NCBI GenBank assembly: GCA_015904055.1
Contig: JABMDE010000024.1
Span: 54,729-62,972, forward strand
Length of the DNA: 8,244 nt
From: Nitrospira sp.
GTDB lineage: Bacteria > Nitrospirota > Nitrospiria > Nitrospirales > Nitrospiraceae
Direction of reading: 5' to 3'
Shown: piece by piece, positions 6,329 to 8,244 of the stretch
How positions within the stretch are numbered: position 1 is the stretch's first letter
Layout of the letters: each line of letters starts with the position of its first letter
Made by a program: the position numbers and the translations under genes
The notes under the pieces: generated by a model
Seen by the model: the letters and a program-made list of their open reading frames with translations, nothing else
Database searches by the model: none
Told to the model about the DNA's origin: nothing

Positions 6329-6808
6329 CTAAGGAGATGGTTGCGATGAGCGATCGGGCACCACATCCAGCTCCGTCATAATGTAGGCCATCACATACTC
6401 CGTGCGGGTCACAACGGACCGATCCAGCTCAGACACGAAATCGACCGCTGCGATTCGCTGGTTTTCCTGAGTCAAGCCGGCTCGCAAGCAGAGATCGAGT
6501 TTGCACCACGTCACGGACTGGACGAACAAATCCTCCGCACGTTCTTGATACGCGGGACGCTCGTCCGGCGACAGCGTCATCAAGACTTCGGCCAGACGAT
6601 CGACAAGCCGCACGTTGTGACGAAGGCTCGCCAGTTGTTCAGATCCGATTTCCACGGACACTTGCACACCGGCCTTCCAGCTTCGCTTCTTGACGTTGAA
6701 TACGCAGGCCTGAACACCGGCCTCCTTCTCCACCGGCTCCGGCCCGAAGAATAACGTCACCCGGTAGGATGAACGTTCAGATAATGATGCCTGATCCATA
6801 CGGCGCAT
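6329..6808 (-). CDS. Conserved-looking hypothetical protein
   Basis: Read from ATG 6808 the protein has 159 residues. I do not recognise the family. The body begins with SSYRVTLFFGPEPVEKEAGVQACVFNVKKRSWKAGVQVSVEIG, predicted as beta-rich. It continues with largely helical sequence (QLASLRHNVRLVDRLAEVLMTLSPDERPAYQERAEDLFVQ) and an acidic helix near the end (VVTRTEYVMAYIMTELDVVPD). No signal peptide or membrane helix is visible, so it is probably cytosolic. Three cysteines are present, two of them as a CKLDLC spacing, which is not a recognised metal motif. The start is uncertain: the open frame runs back to GTG 6877, ATG 6808 abuts a -10-like sequence, and ATG 6799 would give a 156-residue product. 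None has a good ribosome site. It is divergent from the M24 peptidase, and the 125 bases downstream separate it from the exported-protein gene, so it may be its own transcription unit. Confidence 0.6.
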   Translation of the reverse strand: MRRMDQASLSERSSYRVTLFFGPEPVEKEAGVQACVFNVKKRSWKAGVQVSVEIGSEQLASLRHNVRLVDRLAEVLMTLSPDERPAYQERAEDLFVQSVTWCKLDLCLRAGLTQENQRIAAVDFVSELDRSVVTRTEYVMAYIMTELDVVPDRSSQPSP

Positions 6809-6817
6809 ATTGTACCA
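6809..6817 (-). promoter_or_regulatory. Putative extended -10 of the hypothetical gene
   Basis: On the minus strand this reads TGG then TACAAT, an extended -10 with a 5/6 hexamer match; no good -35 is visible at standard spacing. Transcription would begin about 6802, only a few bases before ATG 6799, which implies a leaderless or nearly leaderless message. Confidence 0.3.
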
Positions 6818-6844
6818 TGATGCGTTCTGAGGACCAGCGTTCGA

Positions 6845-6873
6845 TTGACGCCTTTCGACCTCAACGATAAGAT
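6845..6873 (+). promoter_or_regulatory. Putative promoter of the M24 peptidase gene
   Basis: TTGACG (6845-6850, 5/6) and TAAGAT (6868-6873, 4/6) are separated by exactly 17 bases. The expected transcription start, near 6880, is 1-3 bases from the ATG at 6882. No Shine-Dalgarno sequence precedes that ATG, so a leaderless transcript is suggested. Confidence 0.45.
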
Positions 6874-6881
6874 GCACCCGT

Positions 6882-8084
6882 ATGAGTATGACCGTGCATA
6901 GCGAGCGGGTGGCATCGATCCAGCGCGCCCTTCAAGAAATGGATGGGCTTGACGGATGGCTCTTCTACGATTTTCGTGGAAGCGACCCGTTGGCCTATCG
7001 GGTTCTGCTCCTGGATCCCGGACAGCATGTCACGCGGCGTTGGTACTATTGGATTCCCGCGACAGGAGAGCCGGTCAAGCTGCTCCACCGGATCGAGCCT
7101 CATGTCTTGGACGAATTGCCAGGCCACGCTCAACAGTATGTGTCGTGGGAACAACAACGCACCTTACTCTCATCGTTGCTACGCAACCGACGCCGTATCG
7201 CCATGCAGTATTCGCCCCTCAATGCCGTTCCCTATCTGGCTCGGGTCGATGCCGGAACCATCGATTTGATTCGAAGCTTCGGACTCGACGTGGTCACATC
7301 CGCCGATCTGGTGCAGCGATTTGAAGCGGTTTGGACGGACCGTCAACTGGAATCGCATCGGTATGCCACCGAGGCGCTCCGGAGAATCGTCGATGACGCA
7401 TTCGCACATGTCAGCACAGCGATTGCCAAGGGACGCGTGCTTACCGAGTATGGCCTGCAGCAATTTATTCTTGCACGCATTCACGACGCAGGGATGACAA
7501 CCTCCAGCGCTCCCATCGCGGCGGTTGATGCCCATAGTGCCGACCCTCATTATGGGCCGGTGGAATCCGGTTCTGCTCCCATCACCCGGGAGAACCTGCT
7601 GTTGATCGATCTGTGGGCCAAACAGACCGAGCCCGGCTCAGTCTACGGCGACATTACCTGGACTGGATACACCGACAAGCAGGTACCGGCAAAACAGCGC
7701 ATGATCTTCGACTATGTCCGGCAAGGGCGCGATGCGGCGTTGTCGTTTGTTCGGGAACGGGTCGCCTCCGGCCACTTTCCCTTTGGATGGGAAGTGGATG
7801 ATGCGTGCCGGAACGTCATTCGAGATGCGGGCTATGGCGACTTCTTCGTCCATCGAACCGGCCACTCCATCGGTGAAGAAGTCCACGGCAACGGCGCCAA
7901 CATCGATAATTTGGAAACGCAGGACGGGCGGCGGCTCATGCCTCGAACCTGTTTTTCCATCGAGCCCGGCATTTATCTACCCGGGGAATTCGGCATCCGC
8001 AGCGAACTCGATGTCTATGTATCGGAACGGGAAGCCTTGGTGTATGGCGAACCGCTCCAAACCGGCATCATTCCCATTCTCTGA
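6882..8084 (+). CDS. M24-family metallopeptidase (creatinase/aminopeptidase P-like)
   Basis: A 400-residue protein with the pita-bread metallopeptidase fold; family members cleave Xaa-Pro bonds or related amides in the cytosol. Residues 1 to about 150 form a creatinase-type N-domain (FYDFRGSDPLAYRVLLL). The catalytic domain runs from about 155. The five metal ligands are recognisable: Asp243 (LLIDLWA), Asp257 (YGDIT), His328 (HRTGHSIG), Glu361 (SIEPGIY) and Glu375 (GIRSELDVYV). Supporting histidines are His223 (DPHYG) and His335 (EVHG). The last block reads RSELD where many relatives have RxED; the ligand Glu is retained. The length and two-domain layout match aminopeptidase P-like rather than methionine aminopeptidase proteins. 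The start ATG 6882 has no ribosome site, and no earlier in-frame start is available; ATG 6888 is a possible alternative. Exact substrate is not deducible. Confidence 0.87.
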   Translation: MSMTVHSERVASIQRALQEMDGLDGWLFYDFRGSDPLAYRVLLLDPGQHVTRRWYYWIPATGEPVKLLHRIEPHVLDELPGHAQQYVSWEQQRTLLSSLLRNRRRIAMQYSPLNAVPYLARVDAGTIDLIRSFGLDVVTSADLVQRFEAVWTDRQLESHRYATEALRRIVDDAFAHVSTAIAKGRVLTEYGLQQFILARIHDAGMTTSSAPIAAVDAHSADPHYGPVESGSAPITRENLLLIDLWAKQTEPGSVYGDITWTGYTDKQVPAKQRMIFDYVRQGRDAALSFVRERVASGHFPFGWEVDDACRNVIRDAGYGDFFVHRTGHSIGEEVHGNGANIDNLETQDGRRLMPRTCFSIEPGIYLPGEFGIRSELDVYVSEREALVYGEPLQTGIIPIL

Positions 8085-8126
8085 CCTTCACGACCGTTCC
8101 ACTCTTTCCGGCTCACTCCATGCCCT

Positions 8127-8153
8127 CCCTTTCTTGACACTCTGCGGAAAGGG
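8127..8153 (+). repeat. Inverted repeat spanning a -35 element
   Basis: CCCTTTC (8127-8133) and GAAAGGG (8147-8153) are an exact 7-base inverted repeat with a 13-base loop that contains TTGACA. A further overlapping 7-base pair is CTTTCCG (8104-8110) with CGGAAAG (8145-8151). No T-run follows, so this is not a standard terminator of the M24 gene. It could be an operator or be incidental. Confidence 0.3.
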
Positions 8154-8163
8154 CAGCTAGATT
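8134..8163 (+). promoter_or_regulatory. Putative promoter of the right-edge gene
   Basis: A perfect TTGACA (8134-8139) is followed after 18 bases by TAGATT (8158-8163, 4/6). Transcription would begin near 8170, about 50 bases before the ATG at 8222. Confidence 0.4.
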
Positions 8164-8221
8164 CACTCTATCGTGCGGGTCGGCCAGGTCGTTTGTGCGG
8201 CATTGAATACGCGGAGCAGCC

Positions 8222-8244
8222 ATGTTCGGGACAATGGGGATTTC
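8222..8244 (+). CDS. Start of a probable TatA/TatB-type protein (3' partial)
   Basis: Only 23 bases are in the window, reading MFGTMGI and part of one more codon. GGAG (8213-8216) lies 5 bases before the ATG, and a promoter-like sequence lies further upstream, so this is probably a real start. An MFGxxG opening is typical of TatA/TatB twin-arginine translocase subunits, where it leads directly into the single membrane helix. Seven residues are too few for a firm call, and the TatA versus TatB distinction cannot be made. Confidence 0.45.

Overview
The window looks like ordinary chromosomal DNA of a moderately GC-rich bacterium. The protein families, and several small proteins with no recognisable family, remind me of Nitrospira/Nitrospirota. 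That is an inference from gene content and sequence style, because no rRNA or other decisive marker is present. No CRISPR array, tRNA, rRNA, transposase, integrase or phage gene was found.

Layout. (1) Positions 1-3354, plus strand: a likely co-transcribed run of queE (left end cut by the window), the M17 leucyl aminopeptidase pepA and the cytosolic beta-N-acetylhexosaminidase nagZ. These cover a radical-SAM step in 7-deazaguanine (queuosine) biosynthesis, peptide turnover and peptidoglycan recycling. (2) Positions 3355-4097, plus strand: a 200-base leader-like gap holding an inverted repeat and an orphan near-perfect Shine-Dalgarno sequence, then a small unknown protein with a Pro/Ala-rich tail. 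(3) Positions 4171-6808, minus strand: in transcription order, a conserved-looking unknown protein (6808 to 6329), a small exported Gly-rich protein (6203 to 5799), a class I glutamine-amidotransferase/C26 hydrolase (5796 to 5056; start codon 2 bases after the preceding stop), and an APC-family amino-acid permease that breaks off in the sixth membrane helix (4923 to 4171). (4) Positions 6882-8084, plus strand: an M24 creatinase/aminopeptidase P-like metallopeptidase, divergent from the unknown gene at 6808. (5) The right edge carries a promoter-like stretch and the first 23 bases of a gene resembling the start of TatA/TatB.

How they fit together. The plus-strand genes are housekeeping enzymes. 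PepA, NagZ, the C26 hydrolase and the M24 peptidase all act on peptide, amide or murein turnover products, but the sequence does not show that they form one pathway. The most notable observations are the half-length permease, the possibly leaderless divergent pair around 6800-6882, the orphan structured element at 3398-3455, and the tight coupling of an exported unknown protein with the amidotransferase. I see no convincing new defence or mobile system.
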